A DNA stretch of 64,000 nt, taken from positions 37,551 through 101,550 of the forward strand of contig CARTDA010000010.1 of NCBI GenBank assembly GCA_949066965.1, written 5' to 3'. Below are positions 49,756 through 57,859 of the stretch, piece after piece. The position numbers and the translations under genes were made by a program. Under the pieces are notes generated by a model that was given only the letters and a program-made list of their open reading frames with translations, was not told the origin of the DNA and made no database searches. This stretch comes from COE1 sp949066965 (lineage in GTDB: Bacteria; Bacillota; Clostridia; Lachnospirales; Lachnospiraceae). How positions within the stretch are numbered: position 1 is the stretch's first letter; each line of letters starts with the position of its first letter.

Positions 49756-51159
49756 GTGGCAGCTGAAAAACATCAGGTACATAGAAAAAAACAAAATAAG
49801 TCCGGAAAAACCATGAATCGGATCGAGTTGATGATCTTTGGCGCAATGACGTTTTATATTGTGGTCATCCTTTTTATGTACCTGAATTCCGAACCGATTC
49901 AGGGGTATGAGGTTCAGCTGGGATCCCTGTCCGTGGCAAAAACATATACAGGACTGGCAATTCGGGAAGAGGAACTGTTGACATCTCCATATACCGGCTA
50001 TATCAATTATTATGTCAGGGAGGGTGAGCGTGTCTCGTCGAGGGATACGGTATACTCCGTTGATGAGAGTGGTAAGCTTGCCACACTTTTGAATGCGGGA
50101 GATATGCAGGATGCGACCTATACAGATGAAGAACTTGGGGAATTTCGGGCAGAAGTAATACAGTTTGACAGGATGTTTGACAGCAGGGAGTTCCAAAGTG
50201 TGTATGATTTCAAGTACGATTTGGAAGGTTCCGTCATGAAACTGGTGAATATCAGCATGTACGAAAATATGGAAACCCTGAATAAATCCAGTCTGGGCGG
50301 AATGGTATCACTGTGTACGGCGGGGAAAACCGGTTATATTGTATACAGTACAGACGGGTACGAGAATCTGACACCTGAGCAGATAACGCCAGAACTGTTT
50401 GACCAGACAACGTATGAGAAAAAACGAGTAAATAACAATGACCTGATAGAGAAAAATGCGACAGTGGGAAAGCTGGTCACTGATGAAAACTGGTCGCTGA
50501 TGATACCTGTAGAGCCGGAACGAGCCGTCGAGCTTGAAGAAGAAGAATATGTGAAAGTGAAGTTCATTAAAACCCAGGAGATTTCATGGGGACAGGTTGC
50601 CATCCACCATCTTGCAGATGGTGATTATGCACAGCTTATCTTTAATAATTCCTGTGTTTCTTTTTGCACAGACCGCTTTGTGGACATTGAGCTTGTTGTC
50701 GATGACAAGCAGGGACTCAAGATACCGAATTCCGCGATAGCGGAAAAGGAATTTTTTATTATTCCGGCAGAATATATGAGCAAAGGCGGCGCAAATGGAA
50801 ATTACGGCGTTTTGATGGAAAAACCGGATGAAAACGGAAATCTCGTCTATGAATTTGTGGAGACAACCGTTTACAATTCCGATGACAATGAATTTTATGT
50901 TGACAACAGTAACCTAAGTGTCGGGAATTATATTTGCAAACCGGAATCCACGGAGAAAATGGCAGTCAGTAAGTCTGGTACATTGAAGGGCGTATATAAT
51001 ATGAACAAAGGTTATGCGGACTTCAAACAGATAACGATACTGGATGAAAATGACGAGTATTCCATTGTCAGTTCCAATACCAAATATGGGCTTACTGTTT
51101 ATGACAGGATTGTGCTGGATGCATCCAGCGTAAATAATGATGATTTTATTTATCACTGA
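49756..51159 (+). CDS. HlyD-like membrane protein upstream of yggS-sepF
   Basis: The protein of about 467 residues has a cytoplasmic basic N-terminus, one transmembrane helix (near residues 27-47) and a large extracellular part. Two lipoyl/barrel-sandwich-like segments flank a middle domain (SPYTGYINYYVREGERVSSRDTVY is represented near 72-95, IPNSAIAEKEFF near 325). Relatives are annotated as HlyD-family adaptor subunits. No exporter is encoded beside it, and its position before the division gene sepF suggests an envelope role instead. GTG 49756, 9 nt after ATGGAG, is a better start than the ATG 49741 inside that site. Confidence 0.72.
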   Translation: MAAEKHQVHRKKQNKSGKTMNRIELMIFGAMTFYIVVILFMYLNSEPIQGYEVQLGSLSVAKTYTGLAIREEELLTSPYTGYINYYVREGERVSSRDTVYSVDESGKLATLLNAGDMQDATYTDEELGEFRAEVIQFDRMFDSREFQSVYDFKYDLEGSVMKLVNISMYENMETLNKSSLGGMVSLCTAGKTGYIVYSTDGYENLTPEQITPELFDQTTYEKKRVNNNDLIEKNATVGKLVTDENWSLMIPVEPERAVELEEEEYVKVKFIKTQEISWGQVAIHHLADGDYAQLIFNNSCVSFCTDRFVDIELVVDDKQGLKIPNSAIAEKEFFIIPAEYMSKGGANGNYGVLMEKPDENGNLVYEFVETTVYNSDDNEFYVDNSNLSVGNYICKPESTEKMAVSKSGTLKGVYNMNKGYADFKQITILDENDEYSIVSSNTKYGLTVYDRIVLDASSVNNDDFIYH

Positions 51160-51225
51160 TACACTAGAGGAACTGTAAACATATAATTTTACAGTCCCTA
51201 ATAATGAAGCGAAATGGGGCATATC

Positions 51226-51930
51226 ATGGAAGAGATAACAATAAAAGAGAATATCCAGGCAGTTAAGGAAACGATTGCCAGGGCGTGTGAAAAATCAGGA
51301 AGAAAGGCGGAAGATGTGACGCTGATTGCCGTAAGTAAGACAAAACCAGTGGAAATGCTTATGGAGGCATACGCGTGTGGATGCAGGGATTTTGGGGAAA
51401 ACAAGGTTCAGGAACTGCTTGACAAATATGAAGTGATGCCCAAGGACATCAGGTGGCATATGATTGGACACCTCCAGAGAAACAAGGTAAAATATATTGT
51501 TGATAAGGTCTGGATGATACACAGTGTTGATTCCCTGAGACTGGCAGAGGAAATCAGTAAGGAGGCTACAAAGAAGAACATATGTGTTAATATTTTGATA
51601 GAGGTAAATGTGGCAAACGAGGAAACAAAGTTTGGGATAACGTGCGAGGAAGTGAGACAACTTGTGCAGGATGTTGCAAAACTGCCTAATATTTGTATAA
51701 AAGGTCTGATGACAATTGCACCTTTTGTGCAAGATGCTGAGGAAAACAGAATTTATTTTAGCAAATTAAAAAAATTAGCAGTTGACATTATGGAGGAAAA
51801 CATTGATAATATAACTATGGAAAATTTATCTATGGGTATGACAGGGGACTATGGTGTAGCTGTTTCAGAGGGAGCTACATATGTTAGGGTAGGAACCGGT
51901 ATCTTCGGAGTAAGGCAGTATGTGCCGTAG
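51226..51930 (+). CDS. YggS/YlmE-family PLP homeostasis protein
   Basis: These proteins bind PLP and buffer its level without known catalysis. The protein of about 234 residues is a single alanine-racemase-like barrel. The PLP lysine is in IAVSKTKPVEML, followed by DFGENKVQEL, WHMIGHLQRNKVK and LSMGMTGDYGVAV. It is placed directly before sepF, the ylmE-ylmF order of Firmicutes. An ATG at 51214 is also open; neither has a strong ribosome binding site. Confidence 0.92.
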   Translation: MEEITIKENIQAVKETIARACEKSGRKAEDVTLIAVSKTKPVEMLMEAYACGCRDFGENKVQELLDKYEVMPKDIRWHMIGHLQRNKVKYIVDKVWMIHSVDSLRLAEEISKEATKKNICVNILIEVNVANEETKFGITCEEVRQLVQDVAKLPNICIKGLMTIAPFVQDAEENRIYFSKLKKLAVDIMEENIDNITMENLSMGMTGDYGVAVSEGATYVRVGTGIFGVRQYVP

Positions 51931-51941
51931 GGAAAGGAAAT

Positions 51942-52466
51942 ATGACTATGGGAGTAATGGACAAGTTTTTAGATGCACTGCATTTAAACAGTGACGAGGG
52001 AGACTACGATGATGACGATTTCTATGACGAGGGTGAAATCGTAGACAATACAGTCAGAAAACCCATGAGAGCAGTTCGTGATGATGACGATTATGATGAA
52101 CCGGTAGAAAAAGTAAAGAAGCAGTCACAAAAGGTAACACCCATCAGACCAGTAAAAAAAGTACCTGGCAGTGGGATGGAAGTATGTGTGATAAAACCGA
52201 CAAGCGTGGAAGATGCCAGGGAAATTACGGAGACACTTTTGGCGAACCGTACAGTTGTACTGAATTTAGAGGGACTTGATGTTGAGATTGCCCAGAGAAT
52301 CATTGATTTTGCATCTGGTTCTACGTATGCAATCAATGGAAACCTTCAGAAGATTTCCAATTATATTTTTATTATTACACCGGCGAGTGTTGATATTTCA
52401 GGAGATTTTCAGGAGATTTTTTCAGGGACATTTGATGTTCCCCCTATTTCGCACGGCGCTTTTTGA
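51942..52466 (+). CDS. sepF: Cell-division protein SepF
   Basis: SepF binds the membrane and bundles FtsZ at the septum. The 174-residue protein has an N-terminal amphipathic segment (MGVMDKFLDALHLN) that serves as membrane anchor. A long acidic linker (about 20-75, many Asp and Glu) and the C-terminal SepF core (CVIKPTSVEDAREI to GTFDVPPIS) follow. AAAGGAAAT precedes the ATG. A terminator lies 20 nt after its stop. Confidence 0.95.
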   Translation: MTMGVMDKFLDALHLNSDEGDYDDDDFYDEGEIVDNTVRKPMRAVRDDDDYDEPVEKVKKQSQKVTPIRPVKKVPGSGMEVCVIKPTSVEDAREITETLLANRTVVLNLEGLDVEIAQRIIDFASGSTYAINGNLQKISNYIFIITPASVDISGDFQEIFSGTFDVPPISHGAF

Positions 52467-52485
52467 TTTGGGATAACGAAGAAAG

Positions 52486-52515
52486 AACTTCCCGCTTTAG
52501 GCGGGAAGTTTTTAA
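52486..52515 (+). terminator. Terminator between sepF and aroB
   Basis: 10-bp perfect stem AACTTCCCGC/GCGGGAAGTT, 5-nt loop, then TTTAAG. The aroB ribosome binding site follows within 5 nt, leaving no room for a promoter between them. Confidence 0.75.
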
Positions 52516-52528
52516 GTGGAGGAAATTT

Positions 52529-53638
52529 ATGTCACAGAGATTAACAATTAATCTGAACGACCAGCCTATCTATGATATTGTTTATGAACAGGATTTTCAG
52601 AATCTGGCAAAAGAGCTGGAACCGTTTGGAATCAACGAAAGAAAACTGTGTGTGATAACGGACACAAGGGTAAAGGGCTTCTATGCGGATGCAATATGTG
52701 AAGAGCTGAAAGACAATTGCAAAGAAATCGTTGTTTATGATTTCCCAAATGGAGAGGAAAACAAAAATCTTGATACGGTCAGGAATATTTATGCGTTTTT
52801 GATACAAAATAAATTTGGACGCAAAGACATGCTTCTGGCGCTTGGCGGCGGCGTTGTGGGTGACACGACAGGATTTGTTGCTGCAACGTATCTGCGCGGC
52901 ATTGATTTCATACAGGTGCCCACAACGCTTCTGGCGCAGGTGGACAGCAGCATCGGCGGCAAAACCGGTGTTGATTTTGACCAGTACAAAAATATGGTAG
53001 GGGCTTTTTACATGCCGAAGCTGGTTTATATGAATGTGTCCACGCTCAAAACGCTTGACGACAGGCAGTACTATTCGGGAATGGGTGAGGTTCTGAAGCA
53101 TGGACTTATCAAGAGTGCAAGGTTCTATGAATGGATTATTGACAATATGTATGAAATCCATGAGAGAAACCTTGAAACCTTGGAAGACATGGTATACAAA
53201 AGCTGTACCTGCAAAAAACTTGTCGTTGAGAAAGACCCGACAGAGAAAGGTGAGCGTGCCATCCTGAATTTTGGACACACAATCGGTCATGCAATTGAAA
53301 AGGCGAAGAATTTTGAACTGATGCATGGGGAATGTGTTGCGCTTGGCTGTGTTGCCGCTGCCTATATTTCGTGGAAAAGGAATATGCTGTCTAAGGATGA
53401 ATATTATGAAATTCGGGACATGTTTGTGCCGTTTAACCTGCCAATTTCAATAGAAGACATTAACCCTGAAGAAATATATGCGCTGACAACCTCCGACAAG
53501 AAAATGGAAGGGAATCAGATTAAATTTATCCTGTTAAAAAAGGTTGGAAAAGCCATGATTGACACGACTGTTTCAAAGGAAGAAATAATAGCGGGAATCA
53601 ATGAAATTTATTTTACGGACGAGGATTGGGATGAATAA
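52529..53638 (+). CDS. aroB: 3-dehydroquinate synthase
   Basis: The enzyme cyclises DAHP to 3-dehydroquinate, the second step of the shikimate pathway, using NAD and a divalent metal. In this 369-residue protein NAD-binding GGGVVGDTTGFVAATYLRG is near residue 110, and IQVPTTLLAQVDSSIGGKTGVD near 135. The metal-binding Glu in GMGEVLKHG and the histidine blocks NFGHTIGHAIE and HGECVALG are intact. The frame opens at 52463, but GGAGG before ATG 52529 decides the start. It overlaps lspA by 8 bp. Confidence 0.96.
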   Translation: MSQRLTINLNDQPIYDIVYEQDFQNLAKELEPFGINERKLCVITDTRVKGFYADAICEELKDNCKEIVVYDFPNGEENKNLDTVRNIYAFLIQNKFGRKDMLLALGGGVVGDTTGFVAATYLRGIDFIQVPTTLLAQVDSSIGGKTGVDFDQYKNMVGAFYMPKLVYMNVSTLKTLDDRQYYSGMGEVLKHGLIKSARFYEWIIDNMYEIHERNLETLEDMVYKSCTCKKLVVEKDPTEKGERAILNFGHTIGHAIEKAKNFELMHGECVALGCVAAAYISWKRNMLSKDEYYEIRDMFVPFNLPISIEDINPEEIYALTTSDKKMEGNQIKFILLKKVGKAMIDTTVSKEEIIAGINEIYFTDEDWDE

Positions 53639-54158
53639 AAAGAAAAAAATTTTATTAACTGTTGATGCGTTGTTGTTAATTCTGCTGATTGTTCTTGACC
53701 AGGTGACAAAGTATTATGCAATCAAAGCACTTACAGATAACCATACAAAGGTAATCTGGGAGGGTGTGTTTGAGCTACACTATCTTGAGAACAAGGGCGC
53801 TGCATTTGGCATGCTGCAAGGTCAGAAAGTATTTTTCGTGCTGATTGCCGTCACGATTCTGGCGGTAATCGTCTATGTACTGCTCAAGACGCCCTATCAG
53901 AAGATGTATACGAAGCTGCATATATCGCTTATTTTTATAGCGAGCGGTGCAATCGGAAACCTGATTGACCGGCTGAAATTTGGCTATGTTGTTGACTTCC
54001 TTTATTTCAGCCTGATTAACTTTCCTGTTTTTAATGTAGCGGATATCTGCGTGACACTTTCTTCTATTTACCTTGTTTTTTTACTGGTGTTTGTATACAA
54101 GGAATCCGATTTGGAATTTCTCACGTTCCGGACAAAAAAGTTCCGGGATATCAAATAA
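53631..54158 (+). CDS. lspA: Lipoprotein signal peptidase (signal peptidase II)
   Basis: This membrane aspartic protease cleaves the signal peptide from diacylated prolipoproteins. The 175-residue protein has four transmembrane segments. The catalytic aspartates are in GAIGNLIDRL and FNVADICVT. A longer C-terminal tail than usual (about 20 polar residues) is present. It starts at ATG 53631, after GAGGATTGGG, inside the end of aroB. It would process the serpin, the carboxypeptidase and the 63-kb lipoprotein. Confidence 0.95.
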   Translation: MNKKKKILLTVDALLLILLIVLDQVTKYYAIKALTDNHTKVIWEGVFELHYLENKGAAFGMLQGQKVFFVLIAVTILAVIVYVLLKTPYQKMYTKLHISLIFIASGAIGNLIDRLKFGYVVDFLYFSLINFPVFNVADICVTLSSIYLVFLLVFVYKESDLEFLTFRTKKFRDIK

Positions 54159-54167
54159 GGTGTGCGA

Positions 54168-55085
54168 ATGAATGAAATTGTATTTGATATTCTGCCAGAA
54201 ATGGAAGATGAGCGCATTGACAAATGTATCAGCAATTATATGGAGAACTTATCCAGAAGTTACATTCAGAAAATTATTAAAGAAGGCAATGTATATGTAA
54301 ATGATGCGGTTATCAAGGCAAATTACAGGGCAAAGGTTGACGACAGGGTAAGATTTACCATCCCAGATTCTGTGGAACCGGATATTCCGGCACAGGACAT
54401 TCCACTGGACATCCTGTATGAGGACGAGGATATTCTGATTGTCAATAAACCGAAAAACATGGTCGTGCATCCGGCTCCGGGACATTATGAGGGGACTCTG
54501 GTAAATGCGGTCATGTTTCATTGTAAGGACAGGCTTTCCGGCATTAACGGTGTTATGCGCCCCGGAATCGTCCACCGGATTGACAAGGACACAACAGGCT
54601 CTGTCATTGTCTGCAAGAATGATGAAGCACACAATGCCATAGCTGCGCTGCTCAAAACACATGACATTACCAGAAAGTACAGAGCCATCGTATACGGCAA
54701 TGTGAAAGCGGAGCAGGGAACTGTGGATGCCCCGATTGGGCGGCACCCCAATGACCGCAAAAAAATGGCTGTCAATGAAAAAAATGGAAAACAAGCCGTA
54801 ACGCATTACCATGTGCTGGAACGTTTTGGGCAGTATACTTATATTGAATGTCAGCTTGAGACTGGCAGGACACATCAGATAAGGGTACATATGGCCAGCA
54901 TTGGGCATCCCCTGCTGGGCGATACGGTGTATTCCAACAGGAAGGCACCCTTCCGTCTGGAAGGTCAGGTGCTGCATGCCATGACGTTAGGCTTCATTCA
55001 TCCCGAAAGCGGAGAATATGTCGAGTTTGAGGCACCGCTTCCTGCATATTTTGAAAACCTTTTGTCTGTGCTAAGGAATCAATGA
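54168..55085 (+). CDS. rluD: RluD-type ribosomal pseudouridine synthase
   Basis: The 305-residue enzyme isomerises uridines of 23S rRNA. The N-terminal S4 domain (about 12-60, ERIDKCISNY, YIQKIIKEGNVYVND) is followed by the catalytic domain. The catalytic Asp is in HRIDKDTTGSVIVCK, and the C-terminal LETGRTHQIRVHMASIGHPLLGD is intact. The gene follows lspA by 9 nt, as in many Firmicutes. The frame opens at GTG 54162; AAGGTG fits ATG 54168. Confidence 0.95.
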   Translation: MNEIVFDILPEMEDERIDKCISNYMENLSRSYIQKIIKEGNVYVNDAVIKANYRAKVDDRVRFTIPDSVEPDIPAQDIPLDILYEDEDILIVNKPKNMVVHPAPGHYEGTLVNAVMFHCKDRLSGINGVMRPGIVHRIDKDTTGSVIVCKNDEAHNAIAALLKTHDITRKYRAIVYGNVKAEQGTVDAPIGRHPNDRKKMAVNEKNGKQAVTHYHVLERFGQYTYIECQLETGRTHQIRVHMASIGHPLLGDTVYSNRKAPFRLEGQVLHAMTLGFIHPESGEYVEFEAPLPAYFENLLSVLRNQ

Positions 55086-55149
55086 GTATTTATTTCACTT
55101 TAGTATTAAATATCTTTTATAAAAGAGAGACAAAAAAATAAAAAATAAT

Positions 55150-55178
55150 TTGAATTTTTTGTTTAAAAAAGATATAAT
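55150..55178 (+). promoter_or_regulatory. Promoter of the cytidylate-kinase-like gene
   Basis: TTGAAT (55150-55155) and TATAAT (55173-55178) with a 17-bp spacer. Confidence 0.8.
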
Positions 55179-55222
55179 GAAATTGTATTATAAAAATATG
55201 TCAGTCAGAAAGGGTGAACACT

Positions 55223-55849
55223 ATGAATACTATAATTACAATCGGACGTCAGTTTGGTTCTGGGGGACATGAAATTGGGGAGAAGCTCGCAAATCATTAC
55301 GGAATTAAATGCTTTGACAAGGAGCTGCTTTCCAGGGCTGCGAAGGAAAGTGGTTTCTGTGAAGAAATGCTTAGAAACCATGACGAGAGACCAACAAATT
55401 CCTTCCTTTACAATTTAGTTATGGATACCTATACATTTGGATATAATTCTTCTTCATTCGTGGATATGCCTATCAGCCACAAGGTTTTTATGGCGCAGTT
55501 TGATACCATCAAGAAGATTGCGGAGGAAGAAGCATGCGTTATTGTCGGGCGCTGCGCTGACTATGCCTTGCAGGAATACAAGAATTGCCTGCATCTCTTT
55601 ATCCACGCCAACGAGGATGCAAAGATTGAGCGAATCAAGAAGAAATATGATGTTGACGCTGACAAGGCACGTGAGATGATGGTCAAGAAAGACAGACAGC
55701 GGCAGAGCTATTACAACTATTATTCCACCAAGAAATGGGGACGCTCGGACAGCTATGACCTTTCAATCAACAGCAGTATTCTCGGTGTTGATGGGACGGT
55801 CAAACTGATTATCCAGTACATAGAGGACTTTGAGGCAAAAAATAAATAA
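55223..55849 (+). CDS. Cytidylate kinase-like family protein
   Basis: The 208-residue protein has a P-loop at its N-terminus (IGRQFGSGGHEIGEKLA, residues 8-24). This is the variant GRQxGSGG found in the cytidylate-kinase-like family rather than the GPxGxGKST of Cmk. CVIVGRCADYAL near residue 105 and the lid helix KKDRQRQSYYNYYSTKKWG are present. The phosphate acceptor is not known. The GTG at 55214 is also open, but AGAAAGGGTG fits ATG 55223. Single gene between a strong promoter and a terminator. Confidence 0.85.
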   Translation: MNTIITIGRQFGSGGHEIGEKLANHYGIKCFDKELLSRAAKESGFCEEMLRNHDERPTNSFLYNLVMDTYTFGYNSSSFVDMPISHKVFMAQFDTIKKIAEEEACVIVGRCADYALQEYKNCLHLFIHANEDAKIERIKKKYDVDADKAREMMVKKDRQRQSYYNYYSTKKWGRSDSYDLSINSSILGVDGTVKLIIQYIEDFEAKNK

Positions 55850-55859
55850 ATCAGACACA

Positions 55860-55887
55860 AAAAGCATCTCGGTGAGGTGCTTTTCAT
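55860..55887 (+). terminator. Terminator after the cytidylate-kinase-like gene
   Basis: 11-bp stem AAAAGCATCTC/GAGGTGCTTTT (one wobble) with a 3-nt loop and a short T run. Confidence 0.75.
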
Positions 55888-55903
55888 TTATACTACAGGT
55901 ATA

Positions 55904-55932
55904 TTGTTTTATTACGTTCTGCATGGTATAGT
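55904..55932 (+). promoter_or_regulatory. Promoter of the interrupted tRNA
   Basis: TTGTTT (55904-55909) and TATAGT (55927-55932), 17-bp spacer. Transcription would start about 30 nt before the tRNA 5' end and could continue into the DUF2828 gene, since no terminator lies between. Confidence 0.6.
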
Positions 55933-55968
55933 AAATGCATGGAGTGGTTTACAAACATACTTTATTAT

Positions 55969-56085
55969 AGGGCTATAGCTCAGTTGGTAGAGCAGGTAAA
56001 AAGGAGCTTTGTCAAAAGCTCTTGCAGCAATTTTATCCAAGGACTTATAATCCCCGTGTCGCTGGTTCGATTCCGGCTAGCCCTA
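55969..56085 (+). tRNA. Interrupted tRNA-Ile (anticodon UAU) with 44-nt insert, or tRNA-like ncRNA
   Basis: The outer parts are a canonical tRNA: acceptor AGGGCTA/TAGCCCT with discriminator A, D arm GCTC-AGTTGGTA-GAGC, variable loop GTGTC, T arm GCTGG-TTCGATT-CCGGC. The anticodon arm is split by 44 nt (55997-56040) between positions 28 and 29. Removing exactly these bases gives a 73-nt tRNA with a perfect stem GGGGA/TCCCC and loop CTTATAA, anticodon UAU. The insert folds by itself: GGTAAAA with TTTTATC, and inside it a 9-bp hairpin AGGAGCTTT-GTCA-AAAGCTCTT. No CCA is encoded. It could be a tRNA needing splicing, an inactivated tRNA, or a tRNA mimic related to the Ro-like gene downstream. Confidence 0.8.
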
Positions 56086-56147
56086 TTTCTAAGATATGCA
56101 TACCGTATCTTGGTTTTACAGTATTTTTCAGAATGGAGGGAGAGGAA

Positions 56148-57710
56148 ATGGGCTTCATGCAGAATATCAAGAACATGTTAAACAGCGGATACAATGCTTC
56201 TGTGACAGAAAACGGCGCAGTCGGTTATCAGACCACAGGGAAAGCGCTGCTTGATTTGAACTTTTCTGTCTCTTCATGCAGAAATGCCGCACCCGAGGAG
56301 ATTGCAGGCAAGTTTGTGAAGGCTTACTATGAGAATCCGAAGCTCGCCGTCCGGTGGCTTTTCTTTGCGGGCGACGTGCGGCAGGGACTGGGAGAGCGCA
56401 GGCTTTTCAAAACGCTGATTATATATCTGGCAGATAACCATCCTGACATAGCAAGGGCTTTGATGCCTCTGATACCGGAGTACGCAAGATGGGATATTAT
56501 TGTGGCGCTGTTGGATACGCCGCTTGCGAATGAAGCTGCCACCCTGATAAAGAGACAGATGCAGGAGGACAGTATCAACATGGAAAAGGGAAAATCCATC
56601 AGCCTTTGTGCGAAATGGCTTCCTTCCGGAAATGCATCTGCGGAACACACAAGAAGGATGGCGCGCATATTGGCAGAAAAACTTTCCATGACAAACAGGC
56701 AGTATCGTCAGATACTGTCCGCGCACCGAAAATACCTGGATGTCGTGGAAGTGAAGATGAGCAGCAAAAGATGGGCTGAAATCGACTATGGTGCGGTTCC
56801 GTCAAGGGCAAACCTTGTGTATAACAAGGCATTCTTGAGCAATGACGAGGAGCGCCGCAGGGAGTTTTTGGGTGCCGTAAAAAAGGGTGAACAGACCGTT
56901 CATGCAGAAGTACTTTATCCGCATGATATTGTACACTCCTATATAAAGAACGGTGAACGCGCGTGGACAAAGATTCTCGCGCCAGTCGATGATACACTTG
57001 AGGAATTGTGGAAAGCGCTTCCTGATTATGTTCAGGGTGCAGCAAATACCCTCTGCATTGCAGATGGTTCCGGAAGCATGACCACCACTGTCGGGAATAC
57101 GCAGGTAACCTGTCTGGATGTGGCAAATGCACTGGCAATTTATTTTTCGGAACACTGTATGGGACAGTTCCGGAATACGTATATCACATTCAGCCAGACC
57201 CCGCAGTTTGTTGATTTATCTAAAGGCAGGTCGCTTCACGACAAGATAGAAATTGCACTGCACTACAACGAGGTTGCAAATACCAATATCGAGGCAGTTT
57301 TTGACTTGATTTTGCGAACGGCGGTACAGTGCCGGATGCCGCAGCCAGAGCTTCCTGAAAATCTCTTGATTTTGTCCGATATGGAATTCGATTCCGCAAC
57401 AAGAAGTTATGTCAACGGAAAGTCGGTATCACCCGATGAAAAACTGTTTGATACATTTGCCAGAAAGTATGCGGCGCATGGCTATCGTCTGCCCAGACTG
57501 GTATTTTGGAATATCTGCAGCAGAACCAACACTATTCCCATCAGGGAAAATGCGCTTGGCGTTGCGCTTGTGAGCGGATTTTCGCCTGTTATCGTGAAGA
57601 TGGTACTCAGCAATGAGATTAATCCATACAAGGCGCTTGTGGAACAGCTTATGGTGCCGAGATATGATGCAGTGGAGCAGGCTGTAGAGCGGGTCATGGA
57701 AGCATGTTAA
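56148..57710 (+). CDS. DUF2828-family protein, Ro60/TROVE-like with vWA domain
   Basis: The 520-residue soluble protein begins with a helical-repeat region (about 1-290) typical of DUF2828: NPKLAVRWLFFAGDVRQGLGERRLF, LIPEYARWDIIVALL, KRWAEIDYGAVPSRA. A von Willebrand A domain follows with MIDAS residues DGSGSM (Asp306, Ser308, Ser310) and LSDMEFD (Asp411). This layout parallels Ro60/Rsr, ring-shaped proteins that bind Y RNAs and misfolded RNAs. The start is ATG 56148, 8 nt after GGAGG; the frame is open back into the tRNA at 56022, which is not coding. It lies 62 nt after the interrupted tRNA without a terminator between, so an RNA-binding role is a natural guess. Confidence 0.85.
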   Translation: MGFMQNIKNMLNSGYNASVTENGAVGYQTTGKALLDLNFSVSSCRNAAPEEIAGKFVKAYYENPKLAVRWLFFAGDVRQGLGERRLFKTLIIYLADNHPDIARALMPLIPEYARWDIIVALLDTPLANEAATLIKRQMQEDSINMEKGKSISLCAKWLPSGNASAEHTRRMARILAEKLSMTNRQYRQILSAHRKYLDVVEVKMSSKRWAEIDYGAVPSRANLVYNKAFLSNDEERRREFLGAVKKGEQTVHAEVLYPHDIVHSYIKNGERAWTKILAPVDDTLEELWKALPDYVQGAANTLCIADGSGSMTTTVGNTQVTCLDVANALAIYFSEHCMGQFRNTYITFSQTPQFVDLSKGRSLHDKIEIALHYNEVANTNIEAVFDLILRTAVQCRMPQPELPENLLILSDMEFDSATRSYVNGKSVSPDEKLFDTFARKYAAHGYRLPRLVFWNICSRTNTIPIRENALGVALVSGFSPVIVKMVLSNEINPYKALVEQLMVPRYDAVEQAVERVMEAC

Positions 57711-57730
57711 ATGGAATGATAACGAGGGAT

Positions 57731-57766
57731 AAAAGACAGTTTTGCCTTATGGCGGCTGTCTTTTTC
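57731..57766 (+). terminator. Terminator after the DUF2828 gene
   Basis: Stem AAAGACAG/CTGTCTTT, loop of 16 nt with some inner pairing (GCC/GGC), and a T run. Confidence 0.8.
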
Positions 57767-57859
57767 ATATGAAATTTTAAATACTATTGAACTTTTTGGG
57801 GCAGAATAGAAGTCTTATATAATATACTGGTACTAAAAATTTCCTTGCAGGGGTGACAA

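Noticed and set aside
52541..53326. 261-codon minus-strand frame within aroB
   Set aside because: Antisense shadow of a conserved enzyme gene.
55997..56040. The tRNA insert as a group I or group II intron
   Set aside because: At 44 nt it is far too short for a self-splicing core, and it is not in the anticodon loop.
55939..56181. An 80-codon frame across the tRNA region containing RAIAQLVEQ
   Set aside because: This peptide is the usual false translation of tRNA sequence (GGGCTATAGCTCAGTTGGTAG); there is no ribosome binding site.
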